Shown: positions 18,662 through 27,223 of the stretch, one piece after another | How positions within the stretch are numbered: the stretch's first letter is position 1 | Layout: each line of letters opens with the position of its first letter | From: Bacteroidota bacterium | GTDB lineage: Bacteria; Bacteroidota; Bacteroidia; 2-12-FULL-35-15 | Direction: 5' to 3' | NCBI GenBank assembly: GCA_025963715.1 | Contig: JAOQAG010000026.1 | Coordinates: 16,327 to 80,326 of the forward strand | Length of the DNA: 64,000 nt | Notes under the pieces: generated by a model | What the model was told of the DNA's origin: nothing | Database searches by the model: none | Seen by the model: only the letters and a program-made list of their open reading frames with translations | Position numbers and translations under genes: made by a program

Positions 18662-18750
18662 TTTCCCCGGCCAAACCGGGCTGATTAAAAATAAATACAT
18701 TTCTTTTCCGTTAGTTACAGTTGATTTAATATTTTTGTAAATAAGATCCC

Positions 18751-19170
18751 ATGAAAACAAAAGCTCCAGTTTGTAAATACACATCGATCATGCTCATTGA
18801 CGACAATGACATTGATAATTTTATCAATGAACGATTGGTAAAAGCGTATTATTTTTCAAAAAATGTGTATGTACACACGAGCACGAGAAGCGCGCTGGAA
18901 TTTTTGAAGAACATAGAAGTGACCATGCATGATATGCCTGCGGAGCTAATCCCTTCGCACATTATGCTGGACATTAATATGCCGATCCTCGACGGCTTCC
19001 ATTTCCTGGATGAGTTTGAAAAATTCAGCCCGGAACTTATCCAAAAAATAAAGATCGTGATGCTTACCACTTCCTTAAATCCACTGGATGTGGAACGAAG
19101 CGGCAAATACAAATCGGTTGTAAAGTTTATTCACAAGCCGCTTACAGAAGAAGAGCTTTCGGGCTTATAA
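18751..19170 (+). CDS. Single-domain response regulator
   Basis: A 139-residue CheY-like receiver with no output domain. The acidic pair is Asp17/Asp18, the phosphoacceptor is Asp74 (IMLDINMP), a TTS switch residue follows, and the conserved Lys is in HKPL. Single receivers like this act in phosphorelays or by protein contact. A TATTTTTG element at 18730-18737 fits a promoter -7 box. It is convergent with a CHASE3 histidine kinase 25 bases away and is a paralogue of the receiver at 20772; both keep the IDNF and NP.DVE segments. The kinase is its likely partner by position only. Confidence 0.93.
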   Translation: MKTKAPVCKYTSIMLIDDNDIDNFINERLVKAYYFSKNVYVHTSTRSALEFLKNIEVTMHDMPAELIPSHIMLDINMPILDGFHFLDEFEKFSPELIQKIKIVMLTTSLNPLDVERSGKYKSVVKFIHKPLTEEELSGL

Positions 19171-19195
19171 ACTGTTTTGCTGTTTCCGGAACAAT

Positions 19196-20611
19196 TTATT
19201 TTTGCAGGTTAGGCAAGGTTACATATACCGATGTGCCGCCTGTTTCGGAACTCCGGAGTGTAATTTTTCCTCCCATTTTTTCTACTGATGTTTTTACAAT
19301 GTGCAGTCCTAAACCACTACCGGATGCGGCACTGGTGGCACGGTAAAACATTTCAAATACTTTTTCCTGGGCTTTTGCCGGGATCCCGATACCGTTATCG
19401 GAAATATTAATGATCACCGATTGCCGGTTGGTTTCTATAGTGATTTTAATTTCGGAAGACCGGGCAGCATCCACTTTCCGGTATTTTACGGCATTGTCGA
19501 TCAGGTTTTGCAGCACGGAATGCAGCAGCTTATCATCGTTGTAAAAAGGAATGTCTTCATGTATATCTTTAGAGATCACGATCTTGTTAAAATCGGGATA
19601 ATGTTTTAATGAATCGAGCACTCCTGCGATCATCTCGTTAAAACAAATGCGGTTGCTTGTTAATGAGCCCTGCGCAAGGTTGGTAATGCTTACTAAATCG
19701 AGCAGCAGCTTTTCCATATTGCCGGTGCTTTTATCGATCATTCTAAAATACTCTTTGAGCACCGGATTATTTCCAACTTCGTTTTCCGCCACTTCAATCA
19801 GTCCCTTGAGCGACACCAAAGGCGAACGCAGATCGTGGCTGGCCTGGTACATAAATGCATTGAGCTGGTTTACTTTGTACTCCAGTTTTTTTTCATTTTC
19901 TTCCAGTTCTTCCGTTCTTTTTTTCACACGGCTTTCCAACTCTTCGTTCAGCTTTAATAAATCCCGTTCGGCCTGCCTGCGCAGGGCCAGATCCTTCCTG
20001 AAAAGAAAATAAAGCACTACCAGGATAATAAAAATGGCGGCGATCAGCAATAAAAAAGAAAGAATGGTATCATTGGCCTCCGTCATGTTATTTTCGGCCA
20101 GGTGATTAATTGTATCGCGCTGCTGCTGCTCGATCTGCTGCAGGTTTGAAAGAATATCGTTTCCTTGTTCCGCTAATTTTCCGTTGAGCACCAATTCAAT
20201 TGCTGCTGCAGTTCCCTTCAAATGTCTTGTTTCTATTACTTTGTCGCCAAACGCAACCATGCCTAAAAATGCTTGCTGTAACTGAACTTTTTGCTGTGTG
20301 TATTTTTTGTCCTGAAGCAGGGTTCCCGCCAGCGTATTTATATAAACGGTTGCTTTTTTTATAGCAGCAGCATATACAGCATGGTCTTTTTCGTTACCGG
20401 ACAGTGCATATTTTCGTCCGGATGCTTCTGCTTTGATGAGCTGATATTTTATACTGTCGACAGAGCTGATCACAAGGCGGGCTTCTTCCTGCTGCTTATT
20501 TTCTTTGATAAGTCCCCGCATGTTAAAAAAAGTATTGATGGAGAACATTACAATGATCAATAGCGACAATAAAAAACCGGCAGCAATTTTTAATTCAATG
20601 GTTAATTTCAT
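19196..20611 (-). CDS. CHASE3-type sensor histidine kinase
   Basis: A 471-residue inner-membrane kinase. Transmembrane segments are at about residues 8-27 and 184-204. They enclose a helical periplasmic domain with CHASE3 character (SVDSIKYQLIKAEASGRKYA). A coiled coil covers roughly 210-250. The HisKA domain has phosphoacceptor His259 (ASHDLRSPL), and the HATPase domain has DNAVKYR, DNGIGIP and GSGLGLHIV. No receiver is fused. It is flanked by two single-domain response regulators, 18751-19170 (convergent) and 20772-21230 (divergent), which suggests a three-gene phosphorelay. The signal is unknown. Confidence 0.93.
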   Translation of the reverse strand: MKLTIELKIAAGFLLSLLIIVMFSINTFFNMRGLIKENKQQEEARLVISSVDSIKYQLIKAEASGRKYALSGNEKDHAVYAAAIKKATVYINTLAGTLLQDKKYTQQKVQLQQAFLGMVAFGDKVIETRHLKGTAAAIELVLNGKLAEQGNDILSNLQQIEQQQRDTINHLAENNMTEANDTILSFLLLIAAIFIILVVLYFLFRKDLALRRQAERDLLKLNEELESRVKKRTEELEENEKKLEYKVNQLNAFMYQASHDLRSPLVSLKGLIEVAENEVGNNPVLKEYFRMIDKSTGNMEKLLLDLVSITNLAQGSLTSNRICFNEMIAGVLDSLKHYPDFNKIVISKDIHEDIPFYNDDKLLHSVLQNLIDNAVKYRKVDAARSSEIKITIETNRQSVIINISDNGIGIPAKAQEKVFEMFYRATSAASGSGLGLHIVKTSVEKMGGKITLRSSETGGTSVYVTLPNLQK

Positions 20612-20679
20612 TGTTTTTTTGAGATTGAGTAGGCTACAAATTAAGAAATTACCGGGGATAATTATTTAACAAAAAGCAG

Positions 20680-20708
20680 GAAAATCTTACATCTGCAATT
20701 TATTTTTG
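20680..20708 (+). promoter_or_regulatory. CTTACATCTG motif and TATTTTTG box before response regulator
   Basis: AAAATCTTACATCTG at 20681-20695 is directly followed by TATTTTTG at 20701-20708, a good -7 element. No TTTG is present at the usual upstream distance; the CTTACAT motif sits there instead, as an activator site might. The distance from CTTACAT to the start codon at 20772 is about 80 bases. Confidence 0.45.
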
Positions 20709-20771
20709 AAGTATGAGTATTGAATTTGGGGAGGAATGGTTATTTTTACTAGGATAAACAAACATAAACTT

Positions 20772-21230
20772 ATGACTACACCCCCTTCTGTTGCAGCCAA
20801 ATACCCCCTGGTGATGCTGGTAGATGACAGTTCGATCGACAATTTTGTAAATAAAAAAATAATTGAGCGGTATGGTTTTGCAAGTGAGGTAATGACTTTC
20901 ACACGTGCAAGACAGGCATTGCGGCATCTTTTAAAGCTGAATACAAGCGAGGATCCGATCCCGGGGATTTTATTCCTCGATCTTAATATGCCGGAAATCG
21001 ACGGTTTTGAATTCCTTGAAACATTTAATTTATTGTCGGACAGGGTCAAAAAAAACATCCATATTGTGATCCTTACCAGCTCTATTAACCCCACAGATGT
21101 GGAGATCTGCAATAAATATGAATCGGTGATCACTTTCCTGCACAAGCCATTGGTAAAAAACAATTTAGATACCCTGGAAGAGTTACTGATTAAAAAAAAG
21201 GATGAGCAGGAAGCTTCGGGAAATAAATAA
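20772..21230 (+). CDS. Single-domain response regulator
   Basis: A 152-residue receiver protein, taking the ATG at 20772 (MTTPPSVAAKYP). An ATG 36 bases upstream exists but would place the start close to the probable promoter. The acidic pair is Asp18/Asp19, the phosphoacceptor Asp70 (LFLDLNMP), followed by LTSS and the conserved Lys in HKPL. It has a short basic C-terminal helix and no DNA-binding domain. It is a close paralogue of the receiver at 18751 and divergent from the CHASE3 kinase. The helical-repeat gene follows 85 bases downstream on the same strand. Confidence 0.92.
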   Translation: MTTPPSVAAKYPLVMLVDDSSIDNFVNKKIIERYGFASEVMTFTRARQALRHLLKLNTSEDPIPGILFLDLNMPEIDGFEFLETFNLLSDRVKKNIHIVILTSSINPTDVEICNKYESVITFLHKPLVKNNLDTLEELLIKKKDEQEASGNK

Positions 21231-21315
21231 AAATGAACGAATATTTATTCTTAATGGCCATTAGTTGAATTTTTTTTATAAATTGTATCTACTTTATTTT
21301 TGAATTCTTTTTTTT

Positions 21316-22743
21316 ATGAAACTTGAAAAGATCATCATCCAGTTAAAAGAAAAAAATTATCAACTGTTGTGCGAGCAGCTAAAAGTCCATAAAGGAGATA
21401 AGTATTTGTTATTGCTTGACCTCTACCGGCAAAACTCCATTTCAGAAAAAGAAATACAATCGCAACTGGATATTAAGCCTGCGGCTTTTTACACACTCAA
21501 ATCCAGGCTGTATGATAAGATCCAGGAATTTTTATACAAAGCCACTTCGGATACCCGCATAGAGTTGCTGAGCAATGTAGGCAACATTGAATATTTAATA
21601 TATAAAGCGCCGAAGGAAACGGCTACCGGGATCCTGCAAAAGCTGGAAACCGAGCTGATCAAAAACGACATGCCGAGCGAGCTGATCATGGTATACAAAG
21701 CCCTGAAAAAGCTGCATGTGTATTCTCCAAAATATTACGATTATGAGCAGCTGTACAATAAATATGTTGCATACAATTTAGCGCAGGACAAAGCGGAGGA
21801 AGTACTTTCTTCTTTTTGTAAAGTGCTGCTGATGTATTATGCTTCGCGCGATCACAAGCTGCTGGATATTCTTATCCTTTACAAAAAGGAAATGCAGAAT
21901 CTCTGCAGGATCCACCAGTCGCACCGCTTAACGGTTTACAAAAATATCCTGAACATTCATTTTGCATTGTTCTCTCCGGTAAAGGAGGAATTAAAAAACG
22001 ATCCGACGATTGAGGACCTGCTGAAAGAAACGTATCTGATCCTGGAAACGCACACGGAAGACCAATCATATATTCACCTTGTAAGCGCGCTGCATTTTTT
22101 ATCGTTTGAATATTATCATCAGCTGAAACTGCATAAAAATGCAGCCACTTTTTATGATAAGCTTTCGGAGGAAGACAATTCCATCCTGCTATACAATCAT
22201 GCCTGCTTTTCCATTCATTTTTTAATTTCGAGGATCGAATGGAATTATGCGAACAACAGTATTGAAGCTATTATTAATGAAGAACCTTTGGAGTATGTTC
22301 CGATCGAGGAAAATACGGTGGAACAAATTATCAACAAACAATATTTAGCGGCTATTTGTTTTCACAAAGGAAATTTTTCGGAAGGCGCGCTGATCCTTAA
22401 TTCGCTGATCAACGATGTGAGTTTTAAGGAAATGCTGCACCTGGAAATTGAAACAAAATTATTCATGATCCTGCTGCTGCTCTTGTGTGAAAAACCTGAT
22501 CTTGCAGAAACCACGCTGAGAAGCATCAGCAGAAAAATTCCGGAAGACGAGGAGATCAAGCACCACACGGCTATGCTTTTTATCAAACTGTTTAAAACGG
22601 CGCTTACCAATAAAGTAACCAACAAGCTGGAAAAGTTAAAAGATATTGAAAAGCTGATCTCTGTTACCAATACCGGCCCGGGAAAAATTCTTGCATTCAT
22701 GCACATGGAACCGCAACACCTGGTTAAACTGTCGAAGCTTTAA
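21316..22743 (+). CDS. Large alpha-helical repeat protein of unknown function
   Basis: A 475-residue soluble protein that is almost entirely helical, with TPR-like A/B helix periodicity from about residue 90 onward. No catalytic motif, signal peptide or membrane segment is seen. Residues 30-75 (SISEKEIQSQLDIKPAAFYT, then LKSRLYDKIQ) look like a small helix-turn-helix-like domain. Similar proteins occur in Bacteroidota near two-component genes, but I cannot name the family. Its place behind a single-domain response regulator suggests it could be a scaffold or output partner, which is inference. A TATTTTTG box at 21295-21302 is a possible promoter element. Confidence 0.7.
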   Translation: MKLEKIIIQLKEKNYQLLCEQLKVHKGDKYLLLLDLYRQNSISEKEIQSQLDIKPAAFYTLKSRLYDKIQEFLYKATSDTRIELLSNVGNIEYLIYKAPKETATGILQKLETELIKNDMPSELIMVYKALKKLHVYSPKYYDYEQLYNKYVAYNLAQDKAEEVLSSFCKVLLMYYASRDHKLLDILILYKKEMQNLCRIHQSHRLTVYKNILNIHFALFSPVKEELKNDPTIEDLLKETYLILETHTEDQSYIHLVSALHFLSFEYYHQLKLHKNAATFYDKLSEEDNSILLYNHACFSIHFLISRIEWNYANNSIEAIINEEPLEYVPIEENTVEQIINKQYLAAICFHKGNFSEGALILNSLINDVSFKEMLHLEIETKLFMILLLLLCEKPDLAETTLRSISRKIPEDEEIKHHTAMLFIKLFKTALTNKVTNKLEKLKDIEKLISVTNTGPGKILAFMHMEPQHLVKLSKL

Positions 22744-22765
22744 CCGGGCGTTGTTTCTAATTCAA

Positions 22766-23434
22766 TCAGAAATGTGTTTTGTTTATTTTACTGAACTGGT
22801 AGGAAATTCCAGTCCTCATCAGCATTCCCACCGCGTGCGTATTGTAATACATCCCCTGCGGCGCATTTAACACATCGTAACCTCCAATGCCAATGCAGCT
22901 GAACCATTTAAAGTTTTTAAGGAATGTAACCCGTAAACCAAAACCTGCATAGGCTTCCAATGCTTTAAATTTTTTGTCATCCAGGTTTTCTTTAAAATCC
23001 GGATTTTCTGTCCGCTCTTCTTCACATACCGTATGGCCCAGCTGGGCCTGGTTGTAATAACCGGCAGTTGCAAAGGCAAACAGCTCGAGCCAGCGGAGAT
23101 AACAATCACCGGAATTTCCATCCAGGATAGTGTATTCATAATTGCCCTGAAAGCCACAGAAATGCGGGTCTTGTTTCTGAACCATTATTCCGGCTGCAAA
23201 TAAATTACGTTTTGATTTATAAAAAACAGAAGGAGCGTATATCGCACCAAAGCGGTTAGCTGAAATGGTACTGCTGACACGCAGGCCAAGACTTCCGTGC
23301 GATTTTACCCGGTTTTGTGCAAACAGGGAACCACTTGCCAGCAATAGATTAATAATTACTATAAATAGAAGGTGTCCAGTGTGGATCCGGCAGAAGCTGC
23401 TTCCGCAGTAGTTCAATAGTAATGGTTTTTTCAT
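22766..23434 (-). CDS. Probable exported outer-membrane-type protein
   Basis: A protein of 222 residues when started at the ATG at 23432-23434 (MKKPLLLNYCGSS). A longer frame from a non-ATG codon is rejected. The N-terminus has an unusually long pre-region, a hydrophobic segment (LLFIVIINLLLASGSLFAQ) and a cleavage-type FAQ. The mature part is rich in alternating aromatic and polar residues and ends with AVGMLMRTGISYQFSK, like a small beta-barrel or DUF3575-like outer-membrane protein. The family is not certain. A CTTACAT motif lies about 78 bases upstream of the start. Confidence 0.65.
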   Translation of the reverse strand: MKKPLLLNYCGSSFCRIHTGHLLFIVIINLLLASGSLFAQNRVKSHGSLGLRVSSTISANRFGAIYAPSVFYKSKRNLFAAGIMVQKQDPHFCGFQGNYEYTILDGNSGDCYLRWLELFAFATAGYYNQAQLGHTVCEEERTENPDFKENLDDKKFKALEAYAGFGLRVTFLKNFKWFSCIGIGGYDVLNAPQGMYYNTHAVGMLMRTGISYQFSKINKTHF

Positions 23435-23504
23435 GGTGTGTTTATTTTTACACCACAAAGAAACTCCAGGATCATCCCAAACAAAAATCAATCATGTACA
23501 GAAC

Positions 23505-23525
23505 ACTTCACATGTAAGATTTTTG
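23505..23525 (-). promoter_or_regulatory. CTTACAT motif upstream of exported protein
   Basis: Read on the minus strand, AAAAATCTTACATGTGAAG lies 78 bases before the ATG at 23434. It is the same motif and nearly the same distance as at 16939 and 20772. Confidence 0.4.
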
Positions 23526-23537
23526 CGTTTTTATTTA

Positions 23538-24239
23538 TTATTTCCCCATCAGCAGCTTAAATCCTTTTCCATGCACATTGATGATCTCCACTCCGGGATC
23601 GCCGCCCAAATACTTACGCAGCTTGGCAATGTACACATCCATGCTTCTTCCGTTAAAATAATTATCATCGTTCCAGATCGCTTTTAAAGCAAAATTACGA
23701 TCCAGGATATCATTCGCATGCAGGCAAAGCAGCTTTAAAAGGTCCGCTTCCTTGGTGGTTAATTTCTGCTGTGATCCTTTCATGTCAAGCGTTTGATGTG
23801 GGTAATCAAATTTGTATTTACCGATCTTGAATTCGACCTGGTCGTTATTCACATTTGCTTTGATCTCGGTCCTGCGCAGGATCGCTTTGATGCGCACCTG
23901 CAGCTCTTCCATACTGAAAGGCTTGGTAATGTAGTCGTCCGCACCGGCATTAAAACCTTCTATGGTATCTTCTTTCATAGATTTTGCAGTTAAAAATACA
24001 ATAGGCACATTGGCATCGATCGCGCGGATCTCTTTTGCCAGTGTGTAGCCATCTTTAACCGGCATCATCACATCCAGGATACAGATGTTGTACTTATCTT
24101 TCGAAAACATATCAAATCCTTGTTTACCGTTCACAGCAAGTGTAGTGATGTATCCTTTTGCTTCAAGGTATTCTTTTAAAAGTGTTCCGAGGTTGGCATC
24201 GTCTTCCACCAGCAGGATTTTTAATTTTTCTGTTTGCAT
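23538..24239 (-). CDS. OmpR-family response regulator
   Basis: A 233-residue transcription regulator. The receiver domain (1-120) has Asp13/Asp14, phosphoacceptor Asp56 (ICILDVMMP), TAKS and KPFSMEEL. It is followed by a winged-helix DNA-binding domain (130-232) with LTTKEADLLKLL and the recognition-helix region GRSMDVYIAKLRKYL. It is translated from the same unit as the histidine kinase at 24252-25853, 12 bases upstream. Probable targets include the divergent secreted protein at 26031, by position only. Confidence 0.96.
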   Translation of the reverse strand: MQTEKLKILLVEDDANLGTLLKEYLEAKGYITTLAVNGKQGFDMFSKDKYNICILDVMMPVKDGYTLAKEIRAIDANVPIVFLTAKSMKEDTIEGFNAGADDYITKPFSMEELQVRIKAILRRTEIKANVNNDQVEFKIGKYKFDYPHQTLDMKGSQQKLTTKEADLLKLLCLHANDILDRNFALKAIWNDDNYFNGRSMDVYIAKLRKYLGGDPGVEIINVHGKGFKLLMGK

Positions 24240-24251
24240 ATTTTATTTGCT

Positions 24252-25853
24252 TTAATTTGTTTGTACTTGATATGGTAAATAAACAGTAAAGGTGCTTCCT
24301 TTACCCAACTCGCTGCTTACACTAATTGAGCCACCGTGCTTATCCACAACAGCTTTTACATAACTTAACCCCAGCCCGAAACCTTTTACATTGTGAATAT
24401 TCCCGGTAGGCACGCGGTACATGGTATCGAAGATCCGCTTCTGATTTTCTTTGCTGATCCCGATCCCGTTATCTTTTACAGAAATAAAAATGCCATCTGC
24501 ATCGCTGGTGGTTTCAATTTTTATCTGCGGGCGTTCATCTGAGTATTTTAAAGCATTGTCAATTAAATTGAATACAATATTGGTCACATGTACACGATCG
24601 CCGTTGATCAGGTGTATTTTTGCATTCAGTCCCGTGGTAATTTCCCCTTCTTTGCTTTCTACCTGCAATTTAATGTTGGTAATGGTTTGCTCTATTAAAT
24701 TATGAATATCGATGCTCTGAATTTTTAATTTCAGCTGTCCTTTATCAAGGATGGCAGTTTGCAGGATATTTTCCACCAGCAGGCTCAGGCGCTTGTTCTC
24801 ATCACCGATCATTTTCACATAATTGTTCACGCGCTCCGGTGATTTCTCGATGGTTTTATCGTTCAGCACTTCACATGCCAGTGAAATGGTAGAGATCGGC
24901 GTTTTGAACTCGTGGGTCATGTTGCTGATAAAATCGTTTTTGATCTCCGATAATTTTTTTTGTTTGAAGATGGTGGAGATCGTATAATAAAAGGAAAAGA
25001 TCAGCGCCAGCATAAATGTAAGCGATACCAGCAGCATCGACCACATGGATTTTAGCAGGTAGCTTTGCTGGCTGGGAAAATATACGGAGAGGTATTGCGG
25101 CTTAATAAAAATATTATCCGGCGATAAATTTACTTTGTAAGGCGATTGATACAGCTTTACATCTTTCTCGATGAGCTTGCTGGAATCAACAGGCATGTCC
25201 TTTGCGGGCATCACTCCGAAATCGTATTCAGCAAAAATCCCTTTTTCCACCAATTCGGCATTCAGCGCCGAATCCAGCTGCTTTGGATCAAATTTATAAT
25301 CGTAATCGTTGTACACATTCACACTTACAAATTCATCAAAAATATCGTTTACCATGGCGCTCTGGTGTGTGAACCATTTGCTTTTTGTATCGCCGGAATC
25401 CAGCTGTCCGGCATGCATCGGGCCATCTGCTTCTATTCTTGCCTGCAGGTCGCTGGAAGCTGTATCGCTGGAATAGTGTTTCTGCCTGCTTCTTTTGATC
25501 TGTATGCCACTGGAATCGGATGTAAATTCTTCATAGATCTTTACATTGACCTTGCTTTTCGGAAGCGAAAATAATTTTTTATCGTTGAGCTGAATGCCCG
25601 GTTTTACAGAATCTTTAGGGGAGTAATAACGCATTCCCTGCTTGCGGAAATTAAATTTTTTGGTCATTTTGGTTGCCGCCATTTTTTTCTCCATACGGCC
25701 AACCACCTTTGTGAGGGCTTCATTCACGCTCTGATCAAAACGTTCTTTCCCTATCTTGATGCCATTATTGATCCAGTATACCTGTATGGAAATTAATCCA
25801 ATCAGTGCAATACTTGCTACAATGGTAATGATACGGATGTTGTTCTTGTTCAT
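24252..25853 (-). CDS. Sensor histidine kinase, partner of OmpR-type regulator
   Basis: A 533-residue inner-membrane kinase. Transmembrane segments at about residues 8-27 and 270-292 enclose a roughly 240-residue periplasmic domain that I cannot assign. There is no HAMP domain; the HisKA domain follows almost directly, with His314 in MTHEFKTPIS. The HATPase domain has FNLIDNALKYSDE, VKDNGIGIS and GFGLGLSYVK. It is the first gene of a kinase-regulator operon and is divergent from an acidic secreted protein, an arrangement seen in envelope-stress systems. Confidence 0.95.
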   Translation of the reverse strand: MNKNNIRIITIVASIALIGLISIQVYWINNGIKIGKERFDQSVNEALTKVVGRMEKKMAATKMTKKFNFRKQGMRYYSPKDSVKPGIQLNDKKLFSLPKSKVNVKIYEEFTSDSSGIQIKRSRQKHYSSDTASSDLQARIEADGPMHAGQLDSGDTKSKWFTHQSAMVNDIFDEFVSVNVYNDYDYKFDPKQLDSALNAELVEKGIFAEYDFGVMPAKDMPVDSSKLIEKDVKLYQSPYKVNLSPDNIFIKPQYLSVYFPSQQSYLLKSMWSMLLVSLTFMLALIFSFYYTISTIFKQKKLSEIKNDFISNMTHEFKTPISTISLACEVLNDKTIEKSPERVNNYVKMIGDENKRLSLLVENILQTAILDKGQLKLKIQSIDIHNLIEQTITNIKLQVESKEGEITTGLNAKIHLINGDRVHVTNIVFNLIDNALKYSDERPQIKIETTSDADGIFISVKDNGIGISKENQKRIFDTMYRVPTGNIHNVKGFGLGLSYVKAVVDKHGGSISVSSELGKGSTFTVYLPYQVQTN

Positions 25854-26030
25854 GTTTCAAAGCAAAATTAAACCATTCTGTTGTAGGACCCGGATGCTTA
25901 ACATATTTTAACAGGGATTAACAGCGCATTAACACTGCTTCATCCAATGCTGAACTATGTTTGTTCTATCCTAATTTGCAAATTGGAATTCTAATAATAC
26001 AAAAATTAATCTATTAAAAAAGGAGGACAC

Positions 26031-26717
26031 ATGAATTTTATCTACAAAAAACAAATCGCTGTTGCAATTGCAGTTGTTGCACTTGCGGGAATAGCACAGG
26101 GACAGAACAAAGTAAAAACAATTACCATCATCAATGGCGATACAACCATCAGCGAAAGCACCACCAGTGAAAAGGATGTGCAGCAGATGGAAAAGGATCT
26201 GGATATTAGTATCAATGATGATGGCAAACAAAAAACGATCGTGAAAAAAATCGTTATTAAAACGGATGGCAGTGATAACGCCGAAGCCATGGCGTATACC
26301 ATGAGCGACGGTAAGGACGATGATGTGATCGTGACAACGGGTGAGGACGGTACGCAAACAAAGATCATCATCAACAAAGACGATGATGATAAAAGTGACG
26401 CGAAAGACAAAAAAGTGATCATAAAAAAATCAGCGCCCGTAATTGTAATGAATGATGCATCCGGAAAAAGGGAAAAAGAAAAACTAAGCATCAGCATTCA
26501 GTTGAAAAACACCACGGCAACAGTTGAAGTGGCATCGAGCAGCAAACTGCCTTTAAACATTAGCATCCTGGATGAAAACGGAAAGCAGGTGTTTTATGAT
26601 TCGCAGAAAGATGGCGGTAATTACAAAAAAGAAATTCCCTTGAAAAACAAAGGAACTTATTTTTTAAATCTCATCCAGGATAAAAAATCCACTACCGAAA
26701 AAATTGTTGTTGAATAG
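26031..26717 (+). CDS. Acidic secreted protein with T9SS-like tail
   Basis: A 228-residue exported protein. A signal peptide is at residues 1-24 (ending GIAQG). The mature part is dominated by Asp, Lys and Thr, with runs such as DDDKSDAKDKK, and is probably extended. The last 60 residues (LPLNISILDENGKQVFYDSQ ... GTYFLNLIQDKKSTTEKIVV) resemble a type IX sorting domain. The ribosome site AAGGAGG at 26020-26026 is very strong for this phylum. It is divergent from a kinase/regulator operon, which may control it. A terminator follows at 26746-26772. The function is unknown; cation binding by the acidic runs is a guess. Confidence 0.78.
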   Translation: MNFIYKKQIAVAIAVVALAGIAQGQNKVKTITIINGDTTISESTTSEKDVQQMEKDLDISINDDGKQKTIVKKIVIKTDGSDNAEAMAYTMSDGKDDDVIVTTGEDGTQTKIIINKDDDDKSDAKDKKVIIKKSAPVIVMNDASGKREKEKLSISIQLKNTTATVEVASSSKLPLNISILDENGKQVFYDSQKDGGNYKKEIPLKNKGTYFLNLIQDKKSTTEKIVVE

Positions 26718-26745
26718 TTCTTGTTTTTTTAAAACGACAATGGAG

Positions 26746-26772
26746 AGAGGCTTTGAAAAGGGCCTCTTTTTT
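26746..26772 (+). terminator. Intrinsic terminator
   Basis: A stem AGAGGC/GCCTCT with a short loop is followed by TTTTT, 29 bases after the secreted protein stop. Confidence 0.7.
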
Positions 26773-26804
26773 GTTTGTAAAAGAGTAGAAATATTATTTT
26801 TTTA

Positions 26805-27087
26805 CGTCATCCCGCACTCGTTGCGGGATCTCGTAAATGAATGTAGTGATAAAATGGGAACGCAGATCTCTTAAGATTGTTATGATCAAAAAAGATAGCC
26901 GTGTTTGCTACTTGTTTTTAAACCCGTTTAAGATTAAAAAAAGATTGCTGTGTTTGTTGTTAATGCTGAGCAGATGCTGATTATTTGTTAGCCCCACTTC
27001 CTTTACTGTCATCCCGGGCCTGACCCCGGATCTGTTAATTAAATACTACAAGCATTTATGAGATCCCGGGTCAGGCCCGGGATGACA
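26805..27087. repeat. Cluster of three REP-like elements
   Basis: The intergenic gap 26718-27223 has no gene. It holds a REP-like element with a different stem at 26805-26844 (CCCGCACTCGTTGCGGG). Around 26860-26910 there is a phrase related to AACGCAGATC...AAAAAAGAT. An inverted REP pair is at 27006-27036 and 27051-27087, with spacer TTAATTAAATACTACAAGCA, which is nearly the same spacer as in the pair at 46507-46596. At about 27190-27215, just before the next gene, lies CTTTCGAGCGGAGTCGAGAA, a short palindrome-like dispersed element. Confidence 0.8.
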
Positions 27088-27223
27088 TTTTTCTTTTTGA
27101 AATTGTATTTTAATGATGCTGCAATCTCTTAAAATTTATTTATAATAAATTAGTATTTTTACAATACGAAAAAAATGATCATCGCTTGTCCTTTCGAGCG
27201 GAGTCGAGAAAAGCGTTCTAGTT

